Shown here: piece by piece, positions 1 through 7,939 of the stretch
How the letters are laid out: each line of letters opens with the position of its first letter
How positions within the stretch are numbered: position 1 is the stretch's first letter
Assembly: GCA_016930075.1 (NCBI GenBank)
Contig: JAFGHS010000094.1
Coordinates: forward strand, 1 to 60,663
Direction: 5' to 3'
DNA length: 60,663 bases
Source of the DNA: Deltaproteobacteria bacterium
GTDB lineage: Bacteria > Desulfobacterota > Syntrophia > Syntrophales > JAFGHS01
The notes under the pieces: model-generated
What the model was told of the DNA's origin: nothing
Seen by the model: the letters and a program-made list of their open reading frames with translations, nothing else
The model's database searches: none
Translations under genes and position numbers: made by a program

Positions 1-53
1 AAAATCTCCTGGCAATTTACGACACATGATGCTCGAATTAAACTGAAACGCCT

Positions 54-266
54 CTATCCGAACTTATAGGCGTTACATGGTACTAGTTGATAGGGTGGAA
101 TACCCTGAAGCAGGAGCTGACCTATATAAGCAAACTCGCCTTCATCTCTTTCCAGGGGCATCTGAAACATGGAGATGCGCAAAAGGGCCGTTAAAACAAG
201 AATAATTCCCAGCGCAACCCAGGGGAGATATCTTGGAGTTAAATTATTTATCGGATGATCATTCAT
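54..266 (-). pseudogene. Truncated N-terminus of an ArnT/PMT-like membrane glycosyltransferase
   Basis: A 70-codon frame with one transmembrane helix (about residues 14-32) followed by the LERDEGEFAYIGQ segment. That acidic loop just after the first helix is typical of lipid-linked sugar transferases of the ArnT/dolichyl-phosphate mannosyltransferase type, where it lies near the active site. Homologues continue for roughly 400-500 residues, but here the frame runs into foreign-looking sequence after GIPPYQ and stops. The break could be an insertion, a frameshift or a deletion, and the cause lies at or beyond the window edge. It is not a functional gene as seen. The family call rests on this short stretch alone. 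Confidence 0.5.
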
Positions 267-324
267 GAGGAACGTTCAAATATTTACCTTTTTCTGTATT
301 CCCGTCCATGTGGAGTCCGACGTG

Positions 325-618
325 CTAACCCGTATACCATTCCCGATGATTCAGAATTTTTTTCTTTCTCGCTTCGGCTTCGCGCGCCAGCATATTATGG
401 GGGAAGCCCGGCGTTATGGCGCTTACCGTATTGAGCCGCTTCAGACTGGCTTGGACCGAGGCCGTCATGTTCTTGCGGGAATTTCCCGACGCGTTGACGT
501 CGCGGCCCCACATGGTCCCGGTATATTTTGTGGCCAGGACGATGTGATTCCGATCTTGGGCGATGAATTCACCGAGGAATTTCTCGCTTGTTCCGAAGAT
601 TTTGTAACCCATCGTCAT
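325..618 (-). pseudogene. Aldo/keto reductase remnant with internal deletion
   Basis: Ninety-seven codons starting at an ATG preceded by a G-rich Shine-Dalgarno-like run. The first part (LGEFIAQDRNHIVLATKYTG, then GNSRKNM and SLKRLNT) matches the early barrel region of aldo/keto reductases, including the strand that precedes the catalytic lysine region. It then jumps directly to ITPGFPHNMLA and NHR, which resemble the extreme C-terminus of the same family. About 200 residues of the TIM barrel, with most of the NADPH site, are missing without loss of frame. The product cannot fold as a reductase. It sits alone between the phosphatase and the left-edge fragment, and I take it as a decaying gene. 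Confidence 0.6.
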
Positions 619-691
619 TGCCCCCCTTTTTTTATCCCGAGCCGTCAGGTTTCGGCGGGACGTCTTCCGCCGAAACCCGACGGCCTGACTT

Positions 692-1528
692 TCAGGGTTG
701 TATGGCCAAGGCTGCAGCTTCCGCCGCGCAGTTGCCCGCCGGTTTGGCACCTTTGGCGCGAAGGGCGGCAACCTCGGCCCTGGCCGCTGCCAGATCGGCG
801 AGGAATGCAGGATCGCCGTGAAGACGCGCGACGGTGGCGGCGCCCATCATGCGGCCTGCCAGCACATCGCTTTGCCAATGGACGTTGCATACGTTGCGGC
901 TGTCTCCGAAGGCCAGGCCCCGCGCCAGAATTGCATCGGCCTGCTCCGGCGAGATTTCGGCCAGGATGAGCGCCCAGGCCCAGCCGATGGCTGCATGGCC
1001 GGACGGATAGGACCAGTCTTTTGCCATTCTTTCTTTCGTGTAGCTGCTGCAGATGTCCTCCTTATTCGATAGGAAGGGGCGGGGGCGTTTATACTTATTC
1101 TTGGCGCCGTAGGTGGAAAGACCGGCATCGGTGAGCGTTCGGCGCAGAATCATGTAGAGGTAAGGCGTCTGTTCTTCCGTGATCGGGACGTTCAGTACGC
1201 AGGAAAAGGCGCCGGCGGCTTCGGGAAATTTCAAATTGTCGTCCGATGCAGCCAGATCCCAGCGGGGCGTATGGCGCAGGGCGAGATTGCGTTTGCTGTA
1301 TTCTTCGTCGGAGGACCGGGCTGCCGATCCCTCAGCCGGCGGCGGGGGAACCAGAGCGGCGCTGCTGCCGACAATGGTTTTCATGTCCAAATAGCCCGTC
1401 AGCATTCCGGGCCGAAATTCAGGGACCGAGGCGGGTGTGCGGCTCGCGGCGCCGGAAGCGCAGCCTGCAATGATTGAAAGCCAAAGAAAAACAACCCATA
1501 ACCCGTACCATTTTTTAAGATGCATCAT
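692..1528 (-). CDS. PhoN-like class A acid phosphatase lipoprotein (PAP2 superfamily)
   Basis: A 278-residue protein. It opens with a hydrophobic signal ending in a lipobox (IIAGC, Cys23), so it is probably a lipid-anchored envelope protein. The three PAP2 phosphatase motifs are present in order: K-rich KYKRPRP near 145-151, PSGH at 175-178, and SRNVCNVHWQSD at 210-221, which holds the catalytic His217 and Asp221. The spacing and the SRN/HW variant fit class A non-specific acid phosphatases (PhoN type), which hydrolyse phosphomonoesters in the periplasm. A TATAAT lies just before the start codon, too close to be its -10 box. The gene stands apart from the lipid operon and ends in an Ala/Lys-rich tail. 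Confidence 0.85.
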   Translation of the reverse strand: MMHLKKWYGLWVVFLWLSIIAGCASGAASRTPASVPEFRPGMLTGYLDMKTIVGSSAALVPPPPAEGSAARSSDEEYSKRNLALRHTPRWDLAASDDNLKFPEAAGAFSCVLNVPITEEQTPYLYMILRRTLTDAGLSTYGAKNKYKRPRPFLSNKEDICSSYTKERMAKDWSYPSGHAAIGWAWALILAEISPEQADAILARGLAFGDSRNVCNVHWQSDVLAGRMMGAATVARLHGDPAFLADLAAARAEVAALRAKGAKPAGNCAAEAAALAIQP

Positions 1529-1672
1529 TTTTATTATACCTCACTTTCCATTTCATCATAAACATCGTCAATCCGGATGGTTTTTTACGCCTTACGCCTT
1601 GCGGATTCAAAAGAACATCCCCGAAGCAATAAAAAACGAACCATTTGATGCATCCGTTGCGATAAATTTTTC

Positions 1673-1700
1673 TGCCTGAATACCGGTGATGATTCAGGCA
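1673..1700. repeat. Inverted repeat after the PPTase gene
   Basis: Nine-base arms TGCCTGAAT and ATTCAGGCA flank a 10-base loop, about 95 bases past the stop of the phosphopantetheinyl transferase gene. It could act as a terminator for the lipid operon, but no clean T-run follows on the minus strand. Confidence 0.3.
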
Positions 1701-1794
1701 GATGAAATTGCAGGAGAATATTCACGGGGTTTTTGCTGTCCTTCCCGGCGATTTTCAGGCAGGAATCAAACCATTTTATCCCTGTCATGTCAAC

Positions 1795-2454
1795 TCAATA
1801 AAACGGGGATATTTTGGTAAAGGCGTAAGCGGCAAAGGGCCCGTCGTGACTCAGGCTGATGTCAATGGGCGCTGCCTTTCCTTCAATGTAAACAAAGGGC
1901 GGTCCGAGCCCTCCGTCGCTTTTGAAGCGTTTTATTTCTATGGCATCCGGCGGTTTTTCGAGACGGATCGATAAACCCTTTATGGCCAGATTTCTTACGA
2001 AAGACGATTCATCCGCCTCTGATTCCGGCCCTTCCATACGGCCGACCTCCCAGACCATCGATTCCAGACCGGATGTCCCTTCCGTTCCCATGCAGTGGAC
2101 ATATTCACGGCTGATCATCACCCGGATCCGGATGTCTCCGCATGTTGCCGACACCTTGCCGGCAAGGATGCGGCCTTCGATGCCGCTTTTTCCCTGCCGT
2201 TCCCCCGCCTCATCGAGGCTGACCTGATAAAGGCGGGGAGAAAAGGCCGCATGGAGATCCAGTTTGCGGCAGACCTTGTAGGCCGTCTCTTTTGCCGCCC
2301 AGAAGGACCAGAGGATTTCGAGCGGGTATTTGGACGCCGTGAGCTGCTCCCGTTCCGCCGCCGTCAGGACGCGTTTGATGAACCGGGGATCGTCGATTTT
2401 TTTTACATTCAGCGGATTCGTTAAATCCACAATATCGTTGCCGACGTGATGCAA
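1795..2454 (-). CDS. 4'-phosphopantetheinyl transferase (Sfp/AcpS superfamily)
   Basis: Transfers phosphopantetheine from CoA to the serine of a carrier protein. It has the diagnostic VGNDIVDL start (Mg-binding Asp), FWAAKETAYK in the middle (the WxxKEA-type motif) and a C-terminal DISLSHDG segment that normally binds CoA. I place the start at a TTG (2454) because AAGGAG lies six bases upstream and the VGNDIVDL motif begins four residues in; this gives 219 residues. Longer in-frame starts fall inside a dispersed repeat and encode repeat-derived sequence. As the last gene of the operon it most likely activates the ACP encoded at 3482-3730. Confidence 0.85.
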   Translation of the reverse strand: MHHVGNDIVDLTNPLNVKKIDDPRFIKRVLTAAEREQLTASKYPLEILWSFWAAKETAYKVCRKLDLHAAFSPRLYQVSLDEAGERQGKSGIEGRILAGKVSATCGDIRIRVMISREYVHCMGTEGTSGLESMVWEVGRMEGPESEADESSFVRNLAIKGLSIRLEKPPDAIEIKRFKSDGGLGPPFVYIEGKAAPIDISLSHDGPFAAYAFTKISPFY

Positions 2455-2498
2455 ACGCTTCTCCTTAAAATAGGGCGGTTGATCTATGGATCGGTTTG

Positions 2499-2629
2499 GG
2501 ACCTTTGAAAACGCCTCTTTTGTCATGGCGAGCGATGCGAAGCAATCTCGTAAATGTCCGATAATATAAGAGATTGCCACAGCAATCCGCGCCTTGCCAT
2601 GACAGAAAAAACGGAAATTTAAGGCTCTC
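2499..2629. repeat. TIR element (family R1), copy 1
   Basis: About 130 bp bounded by GACCTTTGAAAA and a degraded TTTAAGGCTCTC. Inside are inverted GTCATGGCGAG...GCAATCTC and GAGATTGC...CTTGCCATGAC segments. It lies between the PPTase and acyltransferase genes and is the most diverged R1 copy in the window. Confidence 0.7.
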
Positions 2630-2632
2630 GGT

Positions 2633-3472
2633 TTAACGGCTGTTCCGGTTCATGGAAGGCGAGGGTGCGACGGAGGCGGCATAGGCGGTATTTTTCATCT
2701 GTTCCTTGGATTCTGCGGGGCTTCCGCTTCTGTGGCTCCGAAAAGCGAAATGCGACTCTTCCATCCGGGCCAGTTGTTTGACAATCTGTTCCGCATACGC
2801 GCGCTGCGCCCGCAAACCGGACAGTTCCGTATGCACAGGCTCCAGGACTTCCGCGCCGGCAGTAAAGTGTTCGCCCCACTGGGGAAGATTGCTGTACTCA
2901 TCCTGATGATCTCCCCGAAGATAGAGGCACAGGACCTTGGCTTTCGCACAATGTTCGATGAAATAACCGACGCCGTAGGAAAAATTCTCTACATCGACCC
3001 GGCCGGTGCGGGTTCGTCCTCCCTCGGGAAATATCAAGACGGGCTGATTTTTCCCTAAAAGATAGAGACACTTATCCAGTACGGCTTTTGCGTCCTTCCT
3101 GCTGCCCCCCCGGCTGACGGGGATGCACTTCGTCAGATAGGTCAAAACGGTGAGCAAAGTGTTTTTCCTGAAGTTTGCCCTCTCCGGCAGGTTCCAGGGC
3201 AGGAGCCGGTAGTTTATCGGAAAATAATAAAAAGGCGCCAGGGCGTACACAAGAATGATGGAGTCGATCATCGTCAGATGGTTGGCGCATATGATCCACG
3301 GCCCCCTGTGCGCTTTAAAGCGTTCCAGACAGTATTTCCGGATTTTCCCCACGTTTCTGATCCGGTAACCGACCAGCCGGATCAGGAGATACATGAGGGG
3401 CGCCAGCAGAAAGGCGCTGACCCAGCCCAGATAATACTGAAAGGAAAGCGGATATTTCCCCTTAGGACTCAT
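2633..3472 (-). CDS. PlsC-family acyltransferase (lysophospholipid acyltransferase-like)
   Basis: A 279-residue membrane-associated acyltransferase. NHLTMID carries the HX4D catalytic motif near residue 63, and FPEGGRTRTGR (about 150) is the acceptor-binding motif of 1-acylglycerol-3-phosphate acyltransferases. An N-terminal hydrophobic segment (about 9-30) anchors it to the membrane. The start codon lies nine bases after the ACP gene. Being in an operon with an ACP and condensing enzymes suggests it esterifies the operon's acyl product onto a glycerolipid or similar acceptor, but the acceptor cannot be read from sequence. The C-terminal 50 residues are charged and unlike typical PlsC. Confidence 0.8.
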   Translation of the reverse strand: MSPKGKYPLSFQYYLGWVSAFLLAPLMYLLIRLVGYRIRNVGKIRKYCLERFKAHRGPWIICANHLTMIDSIILVYALAPFYYFPINYRLLPWNLPERANFRKNTLLTVLTYLTKCIPVSRGGSRKDAKAVLDKCLYLLGKNQPVLIFPEGGRTRTGRVDVENFSYGVGYFIEHCAKAKVLCLYLRGDHQDEYSNLPQWGEHFTAGAEVLEPVHTELSGLRAQRAYAEQIVKQLARMEESHFAFRSHRSGSPAESKEQMKNTAYAASVAPSPSMNRNSR

Positions 3473-3481
3473 CGGATGCGA

Positions 3482-3730
3482 TTAACTCACTTTGTTTTTT
3501 ATTACGTCAATGGCATCGCCGATGGTTCTGATTCTGTCGGCATCATCGTCGTCGATCTCAATGCCGAAAACGTCTTCGCATTTAATGATGATGTCAACCA
3601 GACGGGCCGAATTGACTTTCAGGTCATCGAGGATATGGGTTTGTTTAGTTGCCTTTGCCAGCATGTCCTCGTTTTTTGCGTACAGCTTCAGGATGTTGAC
3701 AAACTCTTCAAAAATTTTGTTCTCTTCCAT
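3482..3730 (-). CDS. Acyl carrier protein
   Basis: An 82-residue acidic helical protein with an AGGAG six bases before its ATG. The attachment region reads DDLKVNSARLVDIIIKCEDVF, so the serine that receives phosphopantetheine is kept, but the usual Asp-Ser-Leu is Asn-Ser-Ala. The rest follows the ACP pattern: helix II after the serine, then FGIEIDDDDADRI and TIGDAIDVI. It sits between the acyltransferase and the KAS II gene and is probably the dedicated carrier of this pathway rather than the housekeeping AcpP, which normally has DSL. A non-acyl role is possible given the altered motif. Confidence 0.85.
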   Translation of the reverse strand: MEENKIFEEFVNILKLYAKNEDMLAKATKQTHILDDLKVNSARLVDIIIKCEDVFGIEIDDDDADRIRTIGDAIDVIKNKVS

Positions 3731-3816
3731 TTTCTTCTCCTTAAATAGTTATTATAATGCCGCATTTTTTACACGGCAGCCCCTCTTGCGCATTGATCGG
3801 ACGGCCTTGCGGCCGA

Positions 3817-5097
3817 TTATTCAGCCCCCCATTTTTTAAAGACAATACAACTGTTGACGTCGCCGAAACCAAACCCGGCCTTGATGACAATACGAAGCTC
3901 CGGATATTCAATCGTCGCATGCGGAATCCTGTCTGCGAAAGCGGCAATGTCCGGGTGGACGTCCTCGCAATTCATCGAGGGATGGAGAAACCCCTTATGC
4001 AATTGCAGCGCAACGGCGACGCATTCAATGGCGCCTGCCGCGCCGAGACAGTGGCCGACCATGGATTTGGTCGCATTGATATAGGGGAAATTTCCCGGTT
4101 CCCTTCCCAATGCTTTTGACCAGTTGCCCACCTCAACGGGGTCGGCAAAAGTCGCCGTCAAATGACCGTTGATGGCGTCGATCTCGCCGGGATCGATGCC
4201 TGCATCGGAAATGGCGCCCCGGATGCATTTTTGAACGCCTTCCGGGTTCGGCGCCGTCATGGAGCCGCCGTTTCGGTGGCCGCCGCAATTGACATAGCCG
4301 CCCAGCACTTCCGCGTATATGCGGGCGCCCCTGGCAAGAGCCGTCTCCAATTCTTCCAGAACCAGAACCGCCGCGCCGGAGCCGGGGACGAAACCGTTGG
4401 CAGAGCCGCTCATGGGACGGGAGGCTTTATCGGGCTGGTCGTTGTACTTTCTGGCGATGACGCGCATGGCGTCGAAACCGGCCCAGATGTGGGGCGACGG
4501 ACCTTCGGAACCCCCTGCCAGCATCCGCGTGGCCAAACCGCTGCGGATCCGGAGCAGGGAATCAACGACGGCTTCGTTGCCCGTGCTGCAGGCCGACGAG
4601 TTGGAGGTCACCTGGTTCCCCAGGGCCAGCAGCCCCGCTACAGTAGCGCTGGTGCCGCTGTTCATGACCTGCTCGACAATCGTGCTGCCCAGCCGTTTGA
4701 CCTTGCCGTCATTCACCATGGGCACCACGGTTTTGACGATGGTATCCATGCCGCCGATGCCGGAACCGATGATTGCGCCCGTATCCCAGTGCACGGCAGG
4801 ATCGCCCGCTTCAGGAACGACAAATCCGGCGTCCCTCCAGGCGTCGATGGCGGAAACGGATGCGAACCCGATATTGTCGTTCATGGAAATCAATTTTTCG
4901 TCGTTGAAGTATCCTTTGCGTATCTCGTCGAACTGCTGCGGGACGCCGCCGACCTGGCAGGCGAAATTCAACGCCTGAAGCTCGGGAATAAACCGGATAC
5001 CCGACCGGCCTTCCCGCAGGGCGCGCTCATACTCTTCCAAACCGTAAGCGTTCGGGGCAACAACCCCCATCCCAGTGATGACGACTCTTTTTTTCAC
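3817..5097 (-). CDS. 3-oxoacyl-ACP synthase II (KAS II/FabF-like)
   Basis: Elongating condensing enzyme, 426 residues from a GTG start chosen because VKKRVVITGMGVV is the standard family N-terminus and AGGAA lies just upstream. The Cys-His-His triad is intact: Cys170 in SSACSTG, His312 in NGHLTAT and His349 in KSMVGHC. It should condense malonyl-ACP with an acyl-ACP. It is followed by the ACP gene and preceded by a dehydratase, as in a dedicated type II synthase. The partner for polyketide chain-length control (a CLF with a mutated Cys) is absent, so a simple FabF-like elongation role is favoured. Confidence 0.9.
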   Translation of the reverse strand: MKKRVVITGMGVVAPNAYGLEEYERALREGRSGIRFIPELQALNFACQVGGVPQQFDEIRKGYFNDEKLISMNDNIGFASVSAIDAWRDAGFVVPEAGDPAVHWDTGAIIGSGIGGMDTIVKTVVPMVNDGKVKRLGSTIVEQVMNSGTSATVAGLLALGNQVTSNSSACSTGNEAVVDSLLRIRSGLATRMLAGGSEGPSPHIWAGFDAMRVIARKYNDQPDKASRPMSGSANGFVPGSGAAVLVLEELETALARGARIYAEVLGGYVNCGGHRNGGSMTAPNPEGVQKCIRGAISDAGIDPGEIDAINGHLTATFADPVEVGNWSKALGREPGNFPYINATKSMVGHCLGAAGAIECVAVALQLHKGFLHPSMNCEDVHPDIAAFADRIPHATIEYPELRIVIKAGFGFGDVNSCIVFKKWGAE

Positions 5098-5156
5098 CTG
5101 TTCCTGTCTCCTTCTATAGATGTATTGATGAATACCCTCGTTAAAAAAAAGCCTGC

Positions 5157-5633
5157 CTATTTTTCCAGACGGGCGCCCGTGCCGGCCAGAACGCCGCTGC
5201 AAATGATCTCGCCTTTCGGGGTCTCCATCCGGATCCGGGATTTTAAACTCCCCTTCCGAAAATATATCTTTTCACCGATCATAATCACCTCTTCACCGGG
5301 CTCGACGATCTTTAAAAACTCTACGTTCTCAACAATGGTAAAGAGGGTGGTAATGCCTTTCGTCTGCTCGGCGGTCATGTTCATCTGCCTCATCGTCAGG
5401 TAGATGCCGAAGGCGACGACGCCCGTCTGGGCCAACGTTTCGATGAGGATGACACCCGGCGTCACGGGAAAATCGGGGAAATGTCCCCGATAAAAAAATT
5501 CGTCTTCTCGAAAACGATACGTACCGACGCAATGCTCATCGTCCAGTTCCCGTATCGAATCGATAAAACGAAACGGACGCTGCTGCGGCACGGCGTTCAG
5601 CACCTGATCCATCGTTTCCCGATCAGCCGCCAT
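5157..5633 (-). CDS. FabZ-like 3-hydroxyacyl-ACP dehydratase (hotdog fold)
   Basis: A 158-residue hotdog protein. GHFPDFPVTPG with His51 and ETLAQ with Glu65 reproduce the FabZ catalytic pair; the family usually reads GHFPxxPVMPG. It should dehydrate beta-hydroxyacyl-ACP to the trans-2-enoyl form. The start at 5633 overlaps the end of the FabG gene by 11 bases, so the two are translationally coupled. This is one of two dehydratases in the operon. It keeps the active-site residues but is divergent in its C-terminal half. Confidence 0.85.
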   Translation of the reverse strand: MAADRETMDQVLNAVPQQRPFRFIDSIRELDDEHCVGTYRFREDEFFYRGHFPDFPVTPGVILIETLAQTGVVAFGIYLTMRQMNMTAEQTKGITTLFTIVENVEFLKIVEPGEEVIMIGEKIYFRKGSLKSRIRMETPKGEIICSGVLAGTGARLEK

Positions 5634-6354
5634 AGAGCCCCCCGTTGACGTGGATGACGCTGCCGTTAATATAGGCCCCGCGGGTCGCAAGAAAGGCGAC
5701 AACATCGGCGACTTCTTCCGGCTTTCCCATTCTCCCCAAAGGAATGCCCGCCATAATGGCATCCTGTATCTCTTTGGGCAGATCCAGGGTCATATCCGTA
5801 TCGATAAATCCGGGAGCAACGGAATTCACCAGAATATTACGGCCCGACAGCTCCTTGGCCAGCGACTTTGTAAAGGCATCGAGGGCCGCCTTTTCCATGG
5901 TATAGGGGATCTGGCCGGCATTGCCCGTATGGCCGACGACGCTGGAAATATTGATGATGCGCCCAGCGTTCTTCCGGAGCATAAACAGCCGGACGATGCG
6001 TTTGGTCAAATACCAGGCGCCCCGGACAATGGCCCGCTGCGCGTCGAACTGCTCGATTTTCATGGAATTGATGTCGGCGTTGATCGAGAGACCCGCATTG
6101 TTGACCAGAACGTCGACGCCGCCGGCCTGAGCTTTAATCTCCGCTGTCATGGCTTCCACCTGATCCACATCCGCCAGGTCGGCCTGGAGAATAAAGCCGT
6201 CGCCCAATGCTGCAAGGACCGCCTTTGCCTGATCGACGCTGCTGCGGCAGTGGATGCCCACAAAAAAGCCTTCTTTGGCCAGGGCGCGGCAGCACGCCGC
6301 TCCGATGCCCTTGCCGCCGCCTGTCACGATAGCTACCCGTTTTTCCGTCATCAT
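5623..6354 (-). CDS. 3-oxoacyl-ACP reductase (FabG-type SDR)
   Basis: NADPH-dependent short-chain reductase of 243 residues. TGGGKGIG (11-18) is the nucleotide-binding loop, NNAG (85-88) stabilises the fold, and Ser138 with Tyr151 and Lys155 (YTMEK) form the catalytic set. C-terminal GFIDTDM and HVNGG segments match FabG. It reduces the ketone left by the condensing enzymes. It overlaps the upstream FabA-like gene by four bases (ATGA) and the downstream dehydratase by 11, so it is tightly coupled within the operon. Confidence 0.9.
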   Translation of the reverse strand: MMTEKRVAIVTGGGKGIGAACCRALAKEGFFVGIHCRSSVDQAKAVLAALGDGFILQADLADVDQVEAMTAEIKAQAGGVDVLVNNAGLSINADINSMKIEQFDAQRAIVRGAWYLTKRIVRLFMLRKNAGRIINISSVVGHTGNAGQIPYTMEKAALDAFTKSLAKELSGRNILVNSVAPGFIDTDMTLDLPKEIQDAIMAGIPLGRMGKPEEVADVVAFLATRGAYINGSVIHVNGGLYGG

Positions 6355-6953
6355 TCTACACTCATTGTTCCTCCCACGGAGTTGACCGACCTCCTGGGAT
6401 AATCCGGATAGGCAATGTTATGAAACACGCCGGTCCGGGCATTTTTGATCTCCGTAATCAACTGGCCGTCGACGAAACTTTTTGCATTCCCGATGACGAT
6501 GGTGGCGCCCGATTCCTTCAAGTGGACAAAGCGCCTGACGTCAATTTCGTGACGGACCGTTTTATTGTAGGGCCGAACCTGCCCGCTAAAAAATACTTCC
6601 TCCGCTCCCAGAGCGCGGCCTGTCCCCATTGCTCCGTTCCAGATGCAATAAAAACCGAGGAGCTGCCAGATCGCATCCACGCCCAGGCATCCCGGCTGGA
6701 CGGGGTCCCCCGGCATGTGGCACTGGAAGTACCAGGCATCAAGGCGGATGTCCTGCTCCGCAACGATCGATCCCTTGTTTCCCTTGCTCTCGATGAGGCA
6801 AATCCGGTCGATCATTAAAAAAGGCGGCGCCGGCAGCCGGCCGTCGAATCCGGCGGGCGGATCATCCACCAGGGTTCCGTAGGAAAAAGCGATCAGCTCC
6901 TCCAGATCGAATTGGTTGCGTGTTCTGAATTCGTCGTATTGCATATTTGTCAC
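6351..6953 (-). CDS. FabA-like 3-hydroxyacyl-ACP dehydratase/isomerase
   Basis: A 200-residue hotdog protein with the FabA signature HMPGDPVQPGCLGVDAIWQL: catalytic His79 and Asp93. The long GCLGxDAxWQLxGF stretch separates FabA from FabZ. FabA enzymes dehydrate hydroxyacyl-ACP and can isomerise trans-2 to cis-3, the branch point to unsaturated chains. It is about 30 residues longer than Escherichia coli FabA, mainly at the N-terminus, resembling FabA-like proteins in secondary-lipid clusters. It overlaps neighbours by four bases on both sides. Confidence 0.85.
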   Translation of the reverse strand: MTNMQYDEFRTRNQFDLEELIAFSYGTLVDDPPAGFDGRLPAPPFLMIDRICLIESKGNKGSIVAEQDIRLDAWYFQCHMPGDPVQPGCLGVDAIWQLLGFYCIWNGAMGTGRALGAEEVFFSGQVRPYNKTVRHEIDVRRFVHLKESGATIVIGNAKSFVDGQLITEIKNARTGVFHNIAYPDYPRRSVNSVGGTMSVE

Positions 6954-7939
6954 TCTATCGTCAACAACATATGGGACCAGGTCAATCCCGAACCCACCTG
7001 AGAAATGGCCACGCGGTCCCCCGGCCGAAGCTCGTCCCAGTGCTGGCTTAACACGGAGGGCGTCCCGGCGGTGCCGGTATTTCCAAAATCCACGACATTA
7101 TGCCAATGATTCCGCTCATCAATGCCGGCCCGCTCACAAACGGTCCTCAAAACGCTGTAATTTGCCTGATGACCGATAAATTTCAACACGTTTGAAGACA
7201 CATCGCAGGATTCGATGATCTTCCTCAGGGAATCCGTCGTTTTGCGGATGGCAAATCCCTGAACGGCATTGCCGTCCTGATTGAAAAACCCCGTGCGCGG
7301 GATATTGACCTTCTGCCAGTCCGACGGTTTGGATTGGCTGTAACAGCCGCTGAAATACCGGTTCGCGGCGACGGACGCCGATACGACGGCGGCGGTGCTG
7401 CCGTCGCCGAAAAGAACGGCGTTCCGGCGGTCCGAATAATCGACGGAGCAGGTAACGATTTCAGGATTGACCACCAATATGAACGGGGGCAGCGTCTCCG
7501 GCATCATGCGGTTGATAAAATCCATCTGGACGCTGAATGTCGTGCAGGCCGAATTCACGTCAAAGCAAAGGCATTCGATGCCCAACTCAGCGGCGGTGGA
7601 GGCCGCCTCCGCTGAAATCAGATTATCCGGCGCGCTGCACCCGGCAATGACCATGCCGATATCCTCCGGCTTCAGGCCCGCCCGCTCCAGGCCCAGGCGC
7701 GCTGCCGCCGCACCCGTCTGCGCATTTGTAAAAAGGGCCGCTTCATAGGCGCCCCGGATGTCCCGGTTTTTGGTCTTTCGGATATAATCGAGAGGCAGCA
7801 CCGTATGCCGGGACCGGATTCCGACGCGCTCCATAATCCAGTCGTCCGTCGTCCCGATATCGAGGTCTTCCAGAAACCGGTTGGTGATTTCATTTTCCGG
7901 ATGAAAATGTCCTATGCCGTGAAGATATAATTTTTTCAA
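6950..7939 (-). CDS. 3-oxoacyl-ACP synthase III (KAS III/FabH-like)
   Basis: A 329-residue thiolase-fold enzyme with the KAS III triad: Cys132 in NSACTTF, His257 in GHQANYSVL and Asn287 in GNTGTAG. KAS III enzymes start chains by condensing an acyl-CoA primer with malonyl-ACP. The usual HQAN-R arginine is replaced (NYSVLR), so primer choice may differ from FabH. It overlaps the acyl-CoA dehydrogenase gene by four bases, and that coupling hints that the dehydrogenase acts on the primer or on an early intermediate. Substrate is not deducible. Confidence 0.87.
   Translation of the reverse strand: MKKLYLHGIGHFHPENEITNRFLEDLDIGTTDDWIMERVGIRSRHTVLPLDYIRKTKNRDIRGAYEAALFTNAQTGAAAARLGLERAGLKPEDIGMVIAGCSAPDNLISAEAASTAAELGIECLCFDVNSACTTFSVQMDFINRMMPETLPPFILVVNPEIVTCSVDYSDRRNAVLFGDGSTAAVVSASVAANRYFSGCYSQSKPSDWQKVNIPRTGFFNQDGNAVQGFAIRKTTDSLRKIIESCDVSSNVLKFIGHQANYSVLRTVCERAGIDERNHWHNVVDFGNTGTAGTPSVLSQHWDELRPGDRVAISQVGSGLTWSHMLLTIE

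Noticed and set aside
1500-1545. TATAAT just before the PhoN-like start as a promoter.
   Set aside because: The -10 box would be only four bases from the ATG and no -35 box stands 17 bases upstream; it is too close to be used for this start.
4162-5403. A 413-codon plus-strand frame opposite the KAS II gene.
   Set aside because: The KAS II active-site triad is intact on the minus strand; this is a shadow.
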